64,000 bases of DNA, from the NCBI RefSeq assembly GCF_029076445.1, contig NZ_JARESG010000005.1:186001-250000 (forward strand). Direction: 5' to 3'. Source of the DNA: Pseudarthrobacter naphthalenicus (GTDB lineage: Bacteria > Actinomycetota > Actinomycetes > Actinomycetales > Micrococcaceae). The position numbers were made by a program, and so were the translations under genes. Shown in pieces: positions 23,507 through 32,321 of this stretch. How positions within the stretch are numbered: position 1 is the first letter of the stretch; every line of letters begins with the position of its first letter. A model generated the notes under the pieces. It worked only from the letters and a program-made list of their open reading frames with translations, did no database searches and was not told where the DNA came from.

Positions 23507-23767
23507 TTAGGTCAGGCCAACCAGCGCCACCAGCGTGGCTTTTTCGGTTCCGGCCTTGATCCAGGAGTCCTGCGGTGCGCGCACATACGTCGGCGGCCCC
23601 TCAGCACTGACAGCCTTCGCGACCATGTTACGGGAAATACCCAGCCGCGCCGCTATCGACCTCATCGATTCACCCTCGACCAGATGCAACCGCCGAATAA
23701 GCGCCCGATCCTCCACTGTGATCACCCACCCAATCGTTTGGAACGGGTGGCTCAGTTTCACCGTCAC
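23507..23767 (-). pseudogene. IS21-family IstA transposase, N-terminal fragment
   Basis: 86 residues containing the N-terminal helix-turn-helix of IstA: TVEDRALIRRLHLVEGESMR and SIAARLGISRNMVAKAVSAE, then GPPTYVRAPQDSW. The DDE catalytic domain and IstB are missing; the frame ends in unrelated sequence. A dead remnant. It is not obviously the missing N-terminus of the IstA remnant at 48.2-49.2 kb, which may belong to another subgroup. Confidence 0.8.
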
Positions 23768-24075
23768 AATGGCTCACTTTTCGACCGTCACCGACACCGA
23801 GCCGGGGAGTGCACCGGCCAGTGCAGCGGGAACGATAAGTCAGCGAACGGCTGACCAGAACCATGAAGCCTCCTGCGGCGAAGCCGCGTCAGACCAACGA
23901 ACCGCCAGCGAGCAGGAAGACCGTAGAGCCAGCATCCCCAGGGCGAGGCCCTGTCCAGCACAGACACCGGAAAGACACGGGACCGCCGGCGGCCAGGAAC
24001 TCTATCGCCGGCAACACCGCACCGCTTGACGGCGGCGAGTTGGGCGGGGCGCTACCGCGCGGCGGCGGAGGCGAT
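23768..24075. other. Stretch without a recognisable gene
   Basis: About 300 bases between the IstA fragment and the GIY-YIG gene. Open frames exist on both strands but give Pro/Arg-rich translations with no motif or ribosome binding site. Nothing else seen. Confidence 0.5.
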
Positions 24076-24774
24076 TCACGGCTCGCCGTGAATCCAGTTA
24101 ACAATCGATCTAACTTCGTCCGGGCTTGAATCGAACCATTCATCGCCTGCCGCGTCTTCGATCTGGCGTCCCCTGAAGAACAAAATCGCTTGAACGGCGG
24201 TCTCGAGCTTTCGGGGCGTAGAAGTTTTTCTCACGTAGGCGAGGACTGGTCTCTCCGGCATTGCCGTGCCCTGTTGGTCTGCCACTCGAACAGTGGCATT
24301 ACCCGCGGCTGTCATTCCTACTTTGACTGGCCAGGTGGGCTCTCCGCGAAGCTCTGCTAGGTCCTTGTAGGCCGGAAAGTAGTAGACATACATGCTTCCT
24401 TGGCCTTCGCCTTCGGCTTGAACGTCTTCAAGCGCCAGCGACTCCTCATCGGACAACTCAGGTTGGACAAGCGCGGACAGCTCCGCGACTTCCGGTGCGC
24501 GAAGCCAGCGCCAGGTTCCGTATCCCCCAGACGGTTCAAGGCTCCCGTTTTTTTGGAGCACCTGCAGTGCTTTCTTGACCTGACTCGTCAGACCCGACTC
24601 AGATGGTAGGCCGCCCTGCGACTCGTGGTAGTCCTCCACCGCAGCGATAAGTTCCGCTCGGCGAAATAGTGGCTCCGGAACCAGAAGAGGGGCGAGGTCG
24701 GCGATCACGTTGGGTGTAAGTGGAAGTCCCGCGTACTTGTACGGGGCCGGGTTGTCTTCGGTCATGACTGCCAT
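24076..24774 (-). CDS. GIY-YIG-like nuclease (T5orf172/Mug113 type) with N-terminal helical domain
   Basis: About 232 residues. The C-terminal ~110 residues begin GSMYVYYFPAYKDLAELRGE and continue WPVKVGMTAAGNATVRV, MPERPVLAYVRKTSTPRKLE and RGRQIEDAAGDEWFDSSPDE: the order YVYY - KVG(M/R)T - R - E - EWF fits the T5orf172/Mug113 branch of GIY-YIG nucleases. The N-terminal part (ELIAAVEDYHESQGGLPSES then LTSQVKKALQVLQKNG) resembles a winged-helix module. ATG 24774 chosen; ATG 24765 also possible. Such proteins occur in mobile elements and restriction-like systems; the exact role is unknown. Confidence 0.75.
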   Translation of the reverse strand: MAVMTEDNPAPYKYAGLPLTPNVIADLAPLLVPEPLFRRAELIAAVEDYHESQGGLPSESGLTSQVKKALQVLQKNGSLEPSGGYGTWRWLRAPEVAELSALVQPELSDEESLALEDVQAEGEGQGSMYVYYFPAYKDLAELRGEPTWPVKVGMTAAGNATVRVADQQGTAMPERPVLAYVRKTSTPRKLETAVQAILFFRGRQIEDAAGDEWFDSSPDEVRSIVNWIHGEP

Positions 24775-25105
24775 GGTTTCATGCTCTGTCGCGGATGGAG
24801 GCTTCGACCTTGATGTCGGTGATGCCGAGCCGGGAAAGAGCACCGGCGGCGCCGGGACTGTTGCGGCCAGGCCGGTCAGCAGGTGCGCTGGCCCAACGTG
24901 GTTGTGATCGAGGAGCGCAGCGCGTACTCAAGAGCTGCTTCTCACTCTGTGCGAACGGCAGGTGCCTTGGGCTAGGTTCGCCATAAACCTCATTTGCGCG
25001 GAGCCAGCGAGACTGCTCACTGTCGGGAAGTCTTGGTCACCGACGCGCTTCAGCATAGGATGACGAACCCGGGCACAACGCCCGCGCCGGAACGATGGGG
25101 GCACA

Positions 25106-25393
25106 ATGACCACCGGAGCCAAGCATCAGGTCCTGACTGAAATATCCATGGCCATCAAGGGTGATGAGGAGCGCCGCTTCTATGCAGACTGCCGGTGTAC
25201 GAAAGGCACAGATCACGACGCCTCACCGCTCATGCTTAGCCAGTTCGATCCCGACGAGGATGAAGTCGACGAAGTCGGCGAGCCGCTCAGTGCCTCCGAT
25301 GCAGCCGACATCTGGCGCTCCCGTGGCGAGGATGAGGACTACATGTTCGGGTACAGCGAGGACGAACTCCGCCGGGCCGCGGACGAGGATTGA
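25106..25393 (+). CDS. Small acidic hypothetical protein
   Basis: 95 residues, not recognised. Begins MTTGAKHQVL after a GGGGG-type site. Two Cys close together (YADCRCTKG) and a strongly acidic second half (DPDEDEVDEVGEP, SRGEDEDYMFG, DELRRAADED). The GC-rich third codon positions fit a real gene. Negatively charged small proteins in mobile elements are sometimes DNA mimics or antitoxins, but nothing here shows that. It converges on the frameshifted gene at 25397. Confidence 0.6.
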   Translation: MTTGAKHQVLTEISMAIKGDEERRFYADCRCTKGTDHDASPLMLSQFDPDEDEVDEVGEPLSASDAADIWRSRGEDEDYMFGYSEDELRRAADED

Positions 25394-25396
25394 TAC

Positions 25397-25860
25397 CTAG
25401 TCCGTGAACACCCGGCGGCGGTGCAGGAAGTCGTGCTGCCAGCCCATCCGTTCGCCGATGAGCACCTCAGTGCAGTCAACGTCCTCGGCCATGATGGGCC
25501 ACGGCGAAAGCGTGAGGATGACGACATACCCGCGCCCGACCAAGGCGGCGGCATATGCGGGGGGAAGTCCGGGAACAGGCGGCTGGTAATTGTCTCGGCC
25601 ATGATGATCCTTTTGCCGGCACCGAGCAGGTCAGCCTGCGTTTCGTCAAGTACGACCAGCTCAACGATCAAATCTCCTTCCAGTGAAACGACGTCGAAAA
25701 CGACCTCGGCGAAGCCTTCGTCGACTCCGCTACGACGGACCGTCCGCATCGCCACAGTGGAACTGGAGACCGCTATGCCGTCGATGCGAGCCTCGCGCAG
25801 TACCTTCAGGACCGTTTCGCCAGCGAGAAGGCGTCCGGGTGGGGCTTTCGGGTACGTCAA
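25397..25860 (-). pseudogene. Hypothetical protein interrupted by a frameshift in a homopolymer
   Basis: Not recognised. The first ~100 codons read as good protein (GETVLKVLREARIDG, EVVFDVVSLEGDLIVELVVL, ETITSRLFPDFPP); the frame then degenerates into Ser/Arg-rich sequence. In the neighbouring frame a protein-like end appears immediately (AYAAALVGRGYVVILTLSPW, then DCTEVLIGERMGWQHDF, stop at 25397-25399). The two join at a run of six C on the coding strand (25559-25564), so one base has been lost, or this is a sequencing error or -1 slippage. TTG start, three bases after the upstream gene's stop. Confidence 0.65.
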
Positions 25861-25863
25861 AGG

Positions 25864-26967
25864 CTAAAAGGTGTACGGGGGGACTTCCCGGTCTTTCCAC
25901 TCGCTGAACGGCGTCACGGCAATGATCTTGGTGGGGTCGGTCTTATCCACGACAGCCAGCCCGGTGACAACGCTTCCCACCGGCAGCTGGAACACCAAGT
26001 TGCCATCCGCGTTGAAGGGGTCGAATGGTTCGGCCCTGGGACGATAGTAGCCTTCGCCTGACTCAAGGATCGGAGGATCCCATTGGGTGTAGAAGCCGGT
26101 TGCGGCCCCGGCCGGCGTCGCGTAGGAATCTGCAAATACATTCGGGGGCAACGCCCAGTAGTTCTGCTTGGATCCGCTGCCGGACCATTCAACGAGCACG
26201 GGAGTGTCCCCGGCGGCCACCGTCTTCTTCGGCGGCCGCCAGCTTTCGGGCAGGTCGCGCTGGGCGACCAGGAGACGCATGGCGGACGTTCCGGTAATCG
26301 AGATGTCGAGCGGGCCCGTGGTCTTGTTGAAAACGCTGGCCTTCAACTTGATCTGGGTCTGGTCCATCTGCGGTGTCCCGTCGCGTTCGTAGGTTCGGGA
26401 CTGGCACCACATGGTGACGCAGACTTCAACGTCAGGAAGTTTGAAGTCTGAAGGGTTGGGGTTAGGACAGGTCCGCCCTGATGAGGCCACATTGAGCACT
26501 TCGGGTGCCGGCTGGGTGATGGTCGGCGTCGCAGACGGTATGGCGGACGGGGAGGGGGACAGAGAGTCACTGGGTCCGGTGGGCGAGGGGCTTGGCGAAG
26601 GCTGGCCCAGCGACTCGATCATCTTAGGGATGGAAAGCGAGGGCGGCCATCCGAAGAGCTGATTGGTGCTGCCGAGGACAGCCAGCACCGCAACGATACA
26701 GGCGATGAGTCTCCACCACGGGTGTTTCTTCCAGAACTCAATCGCGTCAGCGAGCTTCTCGCCTGCAACGGTCGGACGGCTGCGCCGGCCATTCGATCGA
26801 CCAGGCTGAACACCAGGCAGCGATGCGCCCTCTTGCTCTTCTGATGCCACTGGCTTCCCCCGGTCCTCGTCGCTGTCGCTGACGCCTAGGATATGTGCAG
26901 GACGGCCGGGCAGGGCCAATTTGAGCCGAATGTTTCGGGCCCGCCGCGCTACCCTGACGGCTACCAA
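25864..26967 (-). CDS. Membrane-anchored protein with extracytoplasmic domain, unknown function
   Basis: Up to 367 residues (start uncertain; TTG 26967 is the farthest). Hydrophilic N-terminus, one transmembrane helix (WWRLIACIVAVLAVLGS), a Pro/Ser/Thr linker (PSPSPSPTGPSDSLSPSPSA) and a ~200-residue outer domain with paired Cys (RTCPNPNPSD and VEVCVTMWCQS) that probably form disulfides. Topology suggests a type II membrane protein with a beta-rich outer domain. Shares an operon-like arrangement with the broken gene at 25397. Confidence 0.65.
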   Translation of the reverse strand: MVAVRVARRARNIRLKLALPGRPAHILGVSDSDEDRGKPVASEEQEGASLPGVQPGRSNGRRSRPTVAGEKLADAIEFWKKHPWWRLIACIVAVLAVLGSTNQLFGWPPSLSIPKMIESLGQPSPSPSPTGPSDSLSPSPSAIPSATPTITQPAPEVLNVASSGRTCPNPNPSDFKLPDVEVCVTMWCQSRTYERDGTPQMDQTQIKLKASVFNKTTGPLDISITGTSAMRLLVAQRDLPESWRPPKKTVAAGDTPVLVEWSGSGSKQNYWALPPNVFADSYATPAGAATGFYTQWDPPILESGEGYYRPRAEPFDPFNADGNLVFQLPVGSVVTGLAVVDKTDPTKIIAVTPFSEWKDREVPPYTF

Positions 26968-27056
26968 CCGCCGGTAATCCGCACTGCTGCCAGCTTCTGC
27001 TGCACAGAGCCGTCCAGTTGAGTGGGTGTGTAGACAGCAACGAGGACCAACCCTGG

Positions 27057-30000
27057 CTATAGGCGTTCCTGCTGCCCAGTACTGGCGCGGATTTTTATGG
27101 ACGACCAGGTTGCAATCGGCGAAAAGGCTGGAAACTGCCCTCGCTGCACGTGAGTGCGAGGGCGACGACGAGTGTTGTCCGGGCAGCGAAAGCAGCCAGA
27201 ACCACGCATACGACGTAAGTTCGGCCGGCGGGGGTTGAGCCGCCGGGGGCAGACTACAGATGGAGGGGAGACGGCGATGACGAGCAATGAAGGAGCCTTG
27301 GCGGCTTCAAAGGCAGCCAAGGAACGCTGGATGAAAAGGCTATTTAATTTCAAGTAGGCCGCTTCGCTCATGAAAGCCTCCGGCGTCGACCCCAGAAACC
27401 TTCGAGACCTAACCTCGGGGGAAAGTACTTGCATTTCGGCAGATGAGCCGTGCGCATGTGATGGCGCAAGAGCTATTGGCGGACTCTGGACATGTCCAGA
27501 GCCGAGGCGTTCAATTAAAGCTGTGCGCTCAAGGCTGTCCGCCTTTACGCGCTCTGCCTCGCGGACTTCATGAGCCGTCCGTTCAGCACCTTCCGCAGCG
27601 AGCACCTCACCGAGAATGCTTCGCCAGGAGAGTTGCAAGTTGGGATCAACGGCGGGATGTTCGGAGTCGTCACCCTCGCTGACGTAGGCAAAGTTGCCGG
27701 CCCGGCCTCGCGTCATGCTGACATAGAGGAGCTCGCGGGTGAGCCGGCCCTGGGTAACTACGGTGTGACCGGTGTCGACCGTAATGCCCTGGGAACGGTG
27801 TGCAGTGGTTGCATAGCCCAGCTCGACACTCGACTCGAGGTAGGTTCGGGGGAGTATGACCCTCGCTCCCGTTTCCCGTCGAACTGCGAGAAGGGAGCCG
27901 TCCCGCCCGCTGACGCTTTTGACGTCGAACAGCGTTCCATTGCGGACGAAATCACCCACGCTGTCGACGAGCCTGCGGTCGTTCCGGCGCGCGATGATGG
28001 TGTCGTCGGATCCCGCGTAGAGGCCATCGTTGAGCAGAACGCTGATTTCAGGATCCACCTCGCCCCTTGCCACACGGTCGGCTTGGGCGCGCTCGTTGAG
28101 CATGCCGACGGTGTCATTGTCGGCTGCGATGAGGATGGATGACTTGCCCGCGAGCGTTTCTGCCTGCCACGCCAGGTAGGCCTGGTCGACCATGTCCAAG
28201 TAGGTGCCGTGTCTAATCCGACCATGCCTCTCGTAGTCCTGGATCGCCGAGTAGTCTCCCGTCCGCAGCTTGAGGGATGTTGCCCCCTCCCACTTCTCGT
28301 GGAATCTCCAGATGCTGCTGAGCCGGGTGGTCTTTCCTTGGCGGTCCAGCCAGCCGAGGACACCACCGGCGTCGATCGCGTCCAGCTGGCCTGGATCACC
28401 AACTAAGAGGATCTTGGCATGGGCTTCGCGTGCCTGCTGGACAAGGGCGGCGAGTTGAAAGGTGGAGACCATGGACGCTTCGTCGATGATGACGAGCTGG
28501 TCAGGGTGGAAGCACCATCGTTGCTGAACGGCGGCGAGCCGGGCAACTTCCTGCGCGATAGGGACGCTTTGGCGGTCGTCGCTTCTAGCGATCGTCAGGC
28601 GGGTCTGGAGGTCGAAGAAGCGCCCAGCTCTTGAACTTGCCCCGGGGCCAACCGACTCATGCAGCCACTTAGTGACATTCTCCGTGGCCATGGAGAGACC
28701 GCGGCCCAACACGGCCGCGCTGGCCGCTGCTGGGGCAAGCCCGATCACGCTACCGGCACCGTACTCCGCTTCCCAGATTGCCCTGACCGCGCCGAGAGTC
28801 GTTGTCTTTCCAGCGCCGGCTGGACCAACGATCGCATCCAGTCGGTTGCCACTGAGGAGAACGCATGCGACGGCGGAGCGCTGATCTGAGTGCAGCTGTG
28901 GCTTCCCGGTGTGTCCCACTTTGTCGAGCGAATCCATGATGACGTCCGCGCGGATAGCCGGGCCGCCGTCGTCGTTCCTTGCCGCCATGATGGCGTCCTC
29001 GCAGGCGAGCGTTGACGTGTCAGTGTAGAGGCGCGATCCGTGGAAGTCGAAGACGCTGCTTTGCCTGCCGCGGAGGTCTGGCGCGGCGTCTGGTGGGGCG
29101 GTGTAGCGGTACTCGTTCAGTGGCACGGACTGATGTTCGGCGGCCGTGGCGACGGCATCCATTAGTGCACTCCGGTCGGAAGCGGAGCGGCAACGGATCT
29201 GTGCGCAGACCCTTTCGGCTTCGGCGAGGAGGTTCCAGCGGTTCCAGGTTGAACGCTTTCCCGCGACACGTTCACGGGCAAGGGAGGCGACGCTGTCGAT
29301 CCAGTCGGCAGCGAAGTCTGTGAACGCGAAGGGAGAGTCCCCGGATCGGTTGATAGTGGAGGCGAGAACATCGTCGGGGCGGAATCCGTTGGCGATTGAT
29401 CGCTCCCGCCAATGCCTGGAGAGTTCATGCAGGGGTGTGGGCAGCTCGGCCTTGGGGACACGCGTAGCCAGCGTGGCTTGCTGACGCAGCTTGATGATCG
29501 TTGCTGCCGTGGGACGCCGGCCGTGCTCTGTGACCCAAACCTTCACGAGGCGGTCAGTTTCCAGATTGATGAGGCGTGACCGGTTCGAGAATTCGCGGAT
29601 GAGTGCTTCGTCGATGCCGGTGAGCTGCTGGGTTGGATTCCGAGTGTTGGCGGCAGGTGTACGGATGTCGGAGTCGCTTCCGAGATGCCGGTGGAGGGCG
29701 TCGAACAGGAGTCCGTTGTAGTGTTCGCTGGCTGCGACGGCGGCCTTGTAGAGGGTGCGGGAGTCGAGGGTGACCCAGGCTCCGTCGGTGATGCGCTGGA
29801 TGCGGTTGGCGATCACCAGGTGCGTGTGGAGCTGTGGGTCCCCGGCGCGGGATTCCCAGTGGTCGAAGGCGGCGGCGATGGCACCTCTTGTGCCAAGGTG
29901 GGCTACACCGTTCCGTCCGGCGCGGGTGTGGATGACGTTCTCTTCGAGCCAAGCAAGCGTTTGTCCGACGGCGTCATGATGGGTTCGGAGGATACGCTCC

Positions 30001-30395
30001 TGGGTGCCGCGAGGGCTGAGTGCCCACAGGACGGAAACTGATTTTGGCACGCTGAAGGTCAGGTCAAAGCCGACGACGGCGTGCCTCACCGTGGGTGGGC
30101 CGGTCTTGTTGTCGACGGCGGTGGGATGGCTGTGGGGACGACCTAGCGGTCCGCCTGTGCCGGGGTGAATTGCTAGTTCGAAGACCGCTTTCGCGTCCGA
30201 TTCCGAGACTGGTCCACCGGGGGTTCTGTTGATTCCTTTGAGTCCGCCGCCAACCCATCGGCCTTCCGGAGTGCCGGCTTTCATGTAGTAGCTGGTCGTG
30301 TCCGGGGGAGAAGAGGGCAGGTCGTCCATCATCGTCGTCTTGAACAGGTAGCGGAGGCCTGATTGCGCAGAGAGCCGCGCGATGGACATTGTCAT
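27057..30395 (-). CDS. MobF-family conjugative relaxase / helicase (TrwC/TraA type)
   Basis: Nicks DNA at oriT and unwinds it for conjugative transfer. ATG 30395 overlaps the upstream gene (ATGA); 1112 residues. Relaxase domain ~1-300: candidate Tyr in SGLRYLFKT and TSYYMKAG, three-His metal site FDHWESRAGDPQLHTHLVI (~179-192), and FDLTFSVPKSVSVLWAL. Helicase domain from ~500: Walker A GPAGAGKTTTLGAV (~524-531), Walker B LVIIDEASMVS. The tail after ~1060 is Arg/Pro-rich and may be run-on sequence. No type IV secretion or coupling protein gene is seen, so mobilizable rather than self-transmissible on this evidence. Confidence 0.92.
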   Translation of the reverse strand: MTMSIARLSAQSGLRYLFKTTMMDDLPSSPPDTTSYYMKAGTPEGRWVGGGLKGINRTPGGPVSESDAKAVFELAIHPGTGGPLGRPHSHPTAVDNKTGPPTVRHAVVGFDLTFSVPKSVSVLWALSPRGTQERILRTHHDAVGQTLAWLEENVIHTRAGRNGVAHLGTRGAIAAAFDHWESRAGDPQLHTHLVIANRIQRITDGAWVTLDSRTLYKAAVAASEHYNGLLFDALHRHLGSDSDIRTPAANTRNPTQQLTGIDEALIREFSNRSRLINLETDRLVKVWVTEHGRRPTAATIIKLRQQATLATRVPKAELPTPLHELSRHWRERSIANGFRPDDVLASTINRSGDSPFAFTDFAADWIDSVASLARERVAGKRSTWNRWNLLAEAERVCAQIRCRSASDRSALMDAVATAAEHQSVPLNEYRYTAPPDAAPDLRGRQSSVFDFHGSRLYTDTSTLACEDAIMAARNDDGGPAIRADVIMDSLDKVGHTGKPQLHSDQRSAVACVLLSGNRLDAIVGPAGAGKTTTLGAVRAIWEAEYGAGSVIGLAPAAASAAVLGRGLSMATENVTKWLHESVGPGASSRAGRFFDLQTRLTIARSDDRQSVPIAQEVARLAAVQQRWCFHPDQLVIIDEASMVSTFQLAALVQQAREAHAKILLVGDPGQLDAIDAGGVLGWLDRQGKTTRLSSIWRFHEKWEGATSLKLRTGDYSAIQDYERHGRIRHGTYLDMVDQAYLAWQAETLAGKSSILIAADNDTVGMLNERAQADRVARGEVDPEISVLLNDGLYAGSDDTIIARRNDRRLVDSVGDFVRNGTLFDVKSVSGRDGSLLAVRRETGARVILPRTYLESSVELGYATTAHRSQGITVDTGHTVVTQGRLTRELLYVSMTRGRAGNFAYVSEGDDSEHPAVDPNLQLSWRSILGEVLAAEGAERTAHEVREAERVKADSLERTALIERLGSGHVQSPPIALAPSHAHGSSAEMQVLSPEVRSRRFLGSTPEAFMSEAAYLKLNSLFIQRSLAAFEAAKAPSLLVIAVSPPSVVCPRRLNPRRPNLRRMRGSGCFRCPDNTRRRPRTHVQRGQFPAFSPIATWSSIKIRASTGQQERL
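27484..27514. repeat. 18-base palindrome plus GCGTTCAA, copy 1 (inside the relaxase gene)
   Basis: CTCTGGACATGTCCAGAG (27484-27501) is a perfect palindrome; after C and a 4-base spacer comes GCGTTCAAT (27507-27515). The same palindrome, spacing and flank recur at 33799-33831. In the relaxase reading frame it encodes SGHVQS, so its presence within a coding region is unusual. Confidence 0.75.
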
Positions 30396-30901
30396 AGCCG
30401 CGGCACTCCGGCCTGTCGTTTTGTTGGCTGCCATCCGCGGCGGCGGAAAATCTCCAGCGTTGCTTGATCAAGCGCGACGCCCTTCGCCTGAGCGAGCGCG
30501 ACCAGCCAAGCCGAGATGTGCGTCAAATCCTGGACATTGATTCTTTGCGCGCGTTTGAGGCGAGAGACCTCTGACTGGAGGAGGTTGTTGCTCACTCTTT
30601 GTTCAGAATTCTCCGCCTCGAGCCGATCAATCTCACAGGCTTGGGACCGGAGCTTGGACTGGAGTGCTTCCCGGTGCCGCTGGCAGGATCTGGTTTTGGA
30701 CTCGAGTTCTCGTTTCGTTGCTCCTAGCCGGCTCTGGAGGTCCGTGACCAGCGAGTCCGCTTTTGGTGCCATGGCAGGGCGGTTGCGAACCCGACGTCGA
30801 CGGTCCCGCTGCCTGTTGCCACAGCGCGTTGAGCAGAAGCGCTGTGTCCTGCGGGAAGACTCGAAGCCTGCAGCGCACTCTTCGCATTTCTTGATGGTCA
30901 T
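30392..30901 (-). CDS. Zinc-finger / coiled-coil protein upstream of relaxase (probable mobilization accessory)
   Basis: 169 residues. N-terminal CECA-type zinc knuckle: KKCEECAAGFESSRRTQRFC then STRCGN gives four Cys in a C-x2-C...C-x3-C pattern. A basic stretch (NRQRDRRRRVRNR) and a long coiled coil (~50-120, LQSRLGATKRELESKTRSC and later IDRLEAENSEQRVSNNLLQS) follow. Its stop overlaps the relaxase start by four bases, which suggests a DNA-binding auxiliary for oriT recognition; that role is inferred. Confidence 0.72.
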   Translation of the reverse strand: MTIKKCEECAAGFESSRRTQRFCSTRCGNRQRDRRRRVRNRPAMAPKADSLVTDLQSRLGATKRELESKTRSCQRHREALQSKLRSQACEIDRLEAENSEQRVSNNLLQSEVSRLKRAQRINVQDLTHISAWLVALAQAKGVALDQATLEIFRRRGWQPTKRQAGVPRL

Positions 30902-31397
30902 GTGTGTTCATCTGTGCGAGGTCAACTCCCGACATGACTAGCCGTGGGCAGCGCTCACGCTGATGGCCTTGGATGCCAGAGGTGTGAAGGAGGTGAAGAA
31001 GGTTGCAGGTATTTGCATCGGTGGATGGCTGAGTCCGGAAGAGGCGGGGGAGACATGTTCAGGCAAAGTGAGGTACGAGGGTTTCCCTTATGTGCCGCAG
31101 ACGGCGGCTATGGAGAACCAGCGGGGATAGTGGCATTTCCGTCCTTGCCGGTTATCGGTCCAGAACGTTCCGCCGAATGGATCAACTTGGAAACAGAGCA
31201 TTCCGGGAGGCATTCAAAGCGACACTACCGGCCGGGATCTGTGTCACGAGACTGCGTAGCCAAGGATTTACTGTGGCATCTCCATGGCTGCAGTAGTCCA
31301 CTTCACCTCAGCAAGTAGCCCTACAGCCTTCCCAGAGAATAGCGCAGCGTGCTCCAATGAGTGCAGTTAGCGGATCATCGAATGAGTGGGGACGGGC
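30902..31397. other. Intergenic region upstream of the mobilization genes, with one possible 55-residue ORF
   Basis: No confident gene in about 500 bases. An ORF at 30963-31130 (+) begins MALDARGVKEVKKVAGICIG and ends TAAMENQRG; it has plausible composition but no recognisable family, and its site AGGAGG (30988) lies inside, not before, the start. The region separates divergent transcripts and is a reasonable place for promoters and an origin of transfer, though no definite nick site was recognised. Confidence 0.35.
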
Positions 31398-32234
31398 ATG
31401 AAATCGTCTAATCAGCTCAAATATTTGGCAGTAATGGCCGTGGTTGCTTGGGTGTGTGCAGGATGCACCGCGGCCCAAGGTCCGCTCGGACCCACGTCCA
31501 CGGCAACGCCGTCGGCGCCCCCCGCTTCGTCGGATAGTTCGCCTCCAACTTCGGCGACTGCAATGCCTCCTGATCTTCACGGAGAGCCCCTGACCTCTCT
31601 GGCCCCGACTTTCACTCAGTCGCCACCGACATCGCCAGAACCTTCACCAACCAGTTCAGTTCACGGGACAGACTGGACCACGTTTGTAGTCTCTTCCGGG
31701 ACGGTGAGTTTTGACATTCCTGCCGTCTGGCATGCAACTGCCGACGTGGCGTCCGGACGCGGCATAGACATCAGAGTCAGAGACGCTTCAGGCCAGGTTG
31801 TGGCAGTTTTAGCGACAGGAATAAGCGGTCTCGGAGGAGCGTGCCAAGGACCGGGTTTCCACTATGACGTGCTCGACAGCGTCGCAATGAACATTCCCAC
31901 GGGAGGCGCAGCCCAGCCTGCTGGTTTCGTCTCACCGCGTTTCGTTTTCCGTGTTCTTGCAAAAGACGGGAAGTTATATGGTTCCTATGGCATCACGGAC
32001 CACAGCGCCGGCATAGACCACATCGCCGGGTGCTCAATATATAACCTAGTTACCAGCCCCAGTGGGGATGACTACATGTTTGGCGACTCGATGGAATTCT
32101 CTTCTGGGGAATCCACCGCTATGGGACCTGGCCCAAAGGTGTTTGCAAGCTTGGCAGAAGCAGGACAGTACATGGCTGGTGCACAGTACCAGCAGATCAA
32201 GAAAATGATCACGTCGCTTCACATCAGTTTTTAG
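31398..32234 (+). CDS. Secreted lipoprotein, unknown function
   Basis: 278 residues. Signal peptide with lipobox CAGC (MKSSNQLKYLAVMAVVAWVC then AGC), so lipid-anchored. A Pro/Ser/Thr linker of ~60 residues precedes a globular domain with two well-spaced Cys (GGACQGPG, IAGCSIYN) and a pattern WTTFVVSSGTVSFDIPAVWH reminiscent of surface beta-sandwich domains. ATG 31398 is preferred over an in-frame GTG at 31386. Followed by a short hairpin and then another lipoprotein. Confidence 0.72.
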   Translation: MKSSNQLKYLAVMAVVAWVCAGCTAAQGPLGPTSTATPSAPPASSDSSPPTSATAMPPDLHGEPLTSLAPTFTQSPPTSPEPSPTSSVHGTDWTTFVVSSGTVSFDIPAVWHATADVASGRGIDIRVRDASGQVVAVLATGISGLGGACQGPGFHYDVLDSVAMNIPTGGAAQPAGFVSPRFVFRVLAKDGKLYGSYGITDHSAGIDHIAGCSIYNLVTSPSGDDYMFGDSMEFSSGESTAMGPGPKVFASLAEAGQYMAGAQYQQIKKMITSLHISF

Positions 32235-32242
32235 TTGATCCG

Positions 32243-32261
32243 ACTTGAGCCGCGCTCAAGT
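32243..32261 (+). terminator. Short hairpin between the two lipoprotein genes
   Basis: ACTTGAGC (32243-32250), loop CGC, GCTCAAGT (32254-32261), then TTG. Eight-base perfect stem with no good T-run, so a weak or rho-assisted terminator at best. Confidence 0.45.
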
Positions 32262-32321
32262 TGTCCAGTGGGAAGAGCCGCTGACCTCACGTCAGGATGT
32301 TTTCACAATTAGGAGCCCAAA

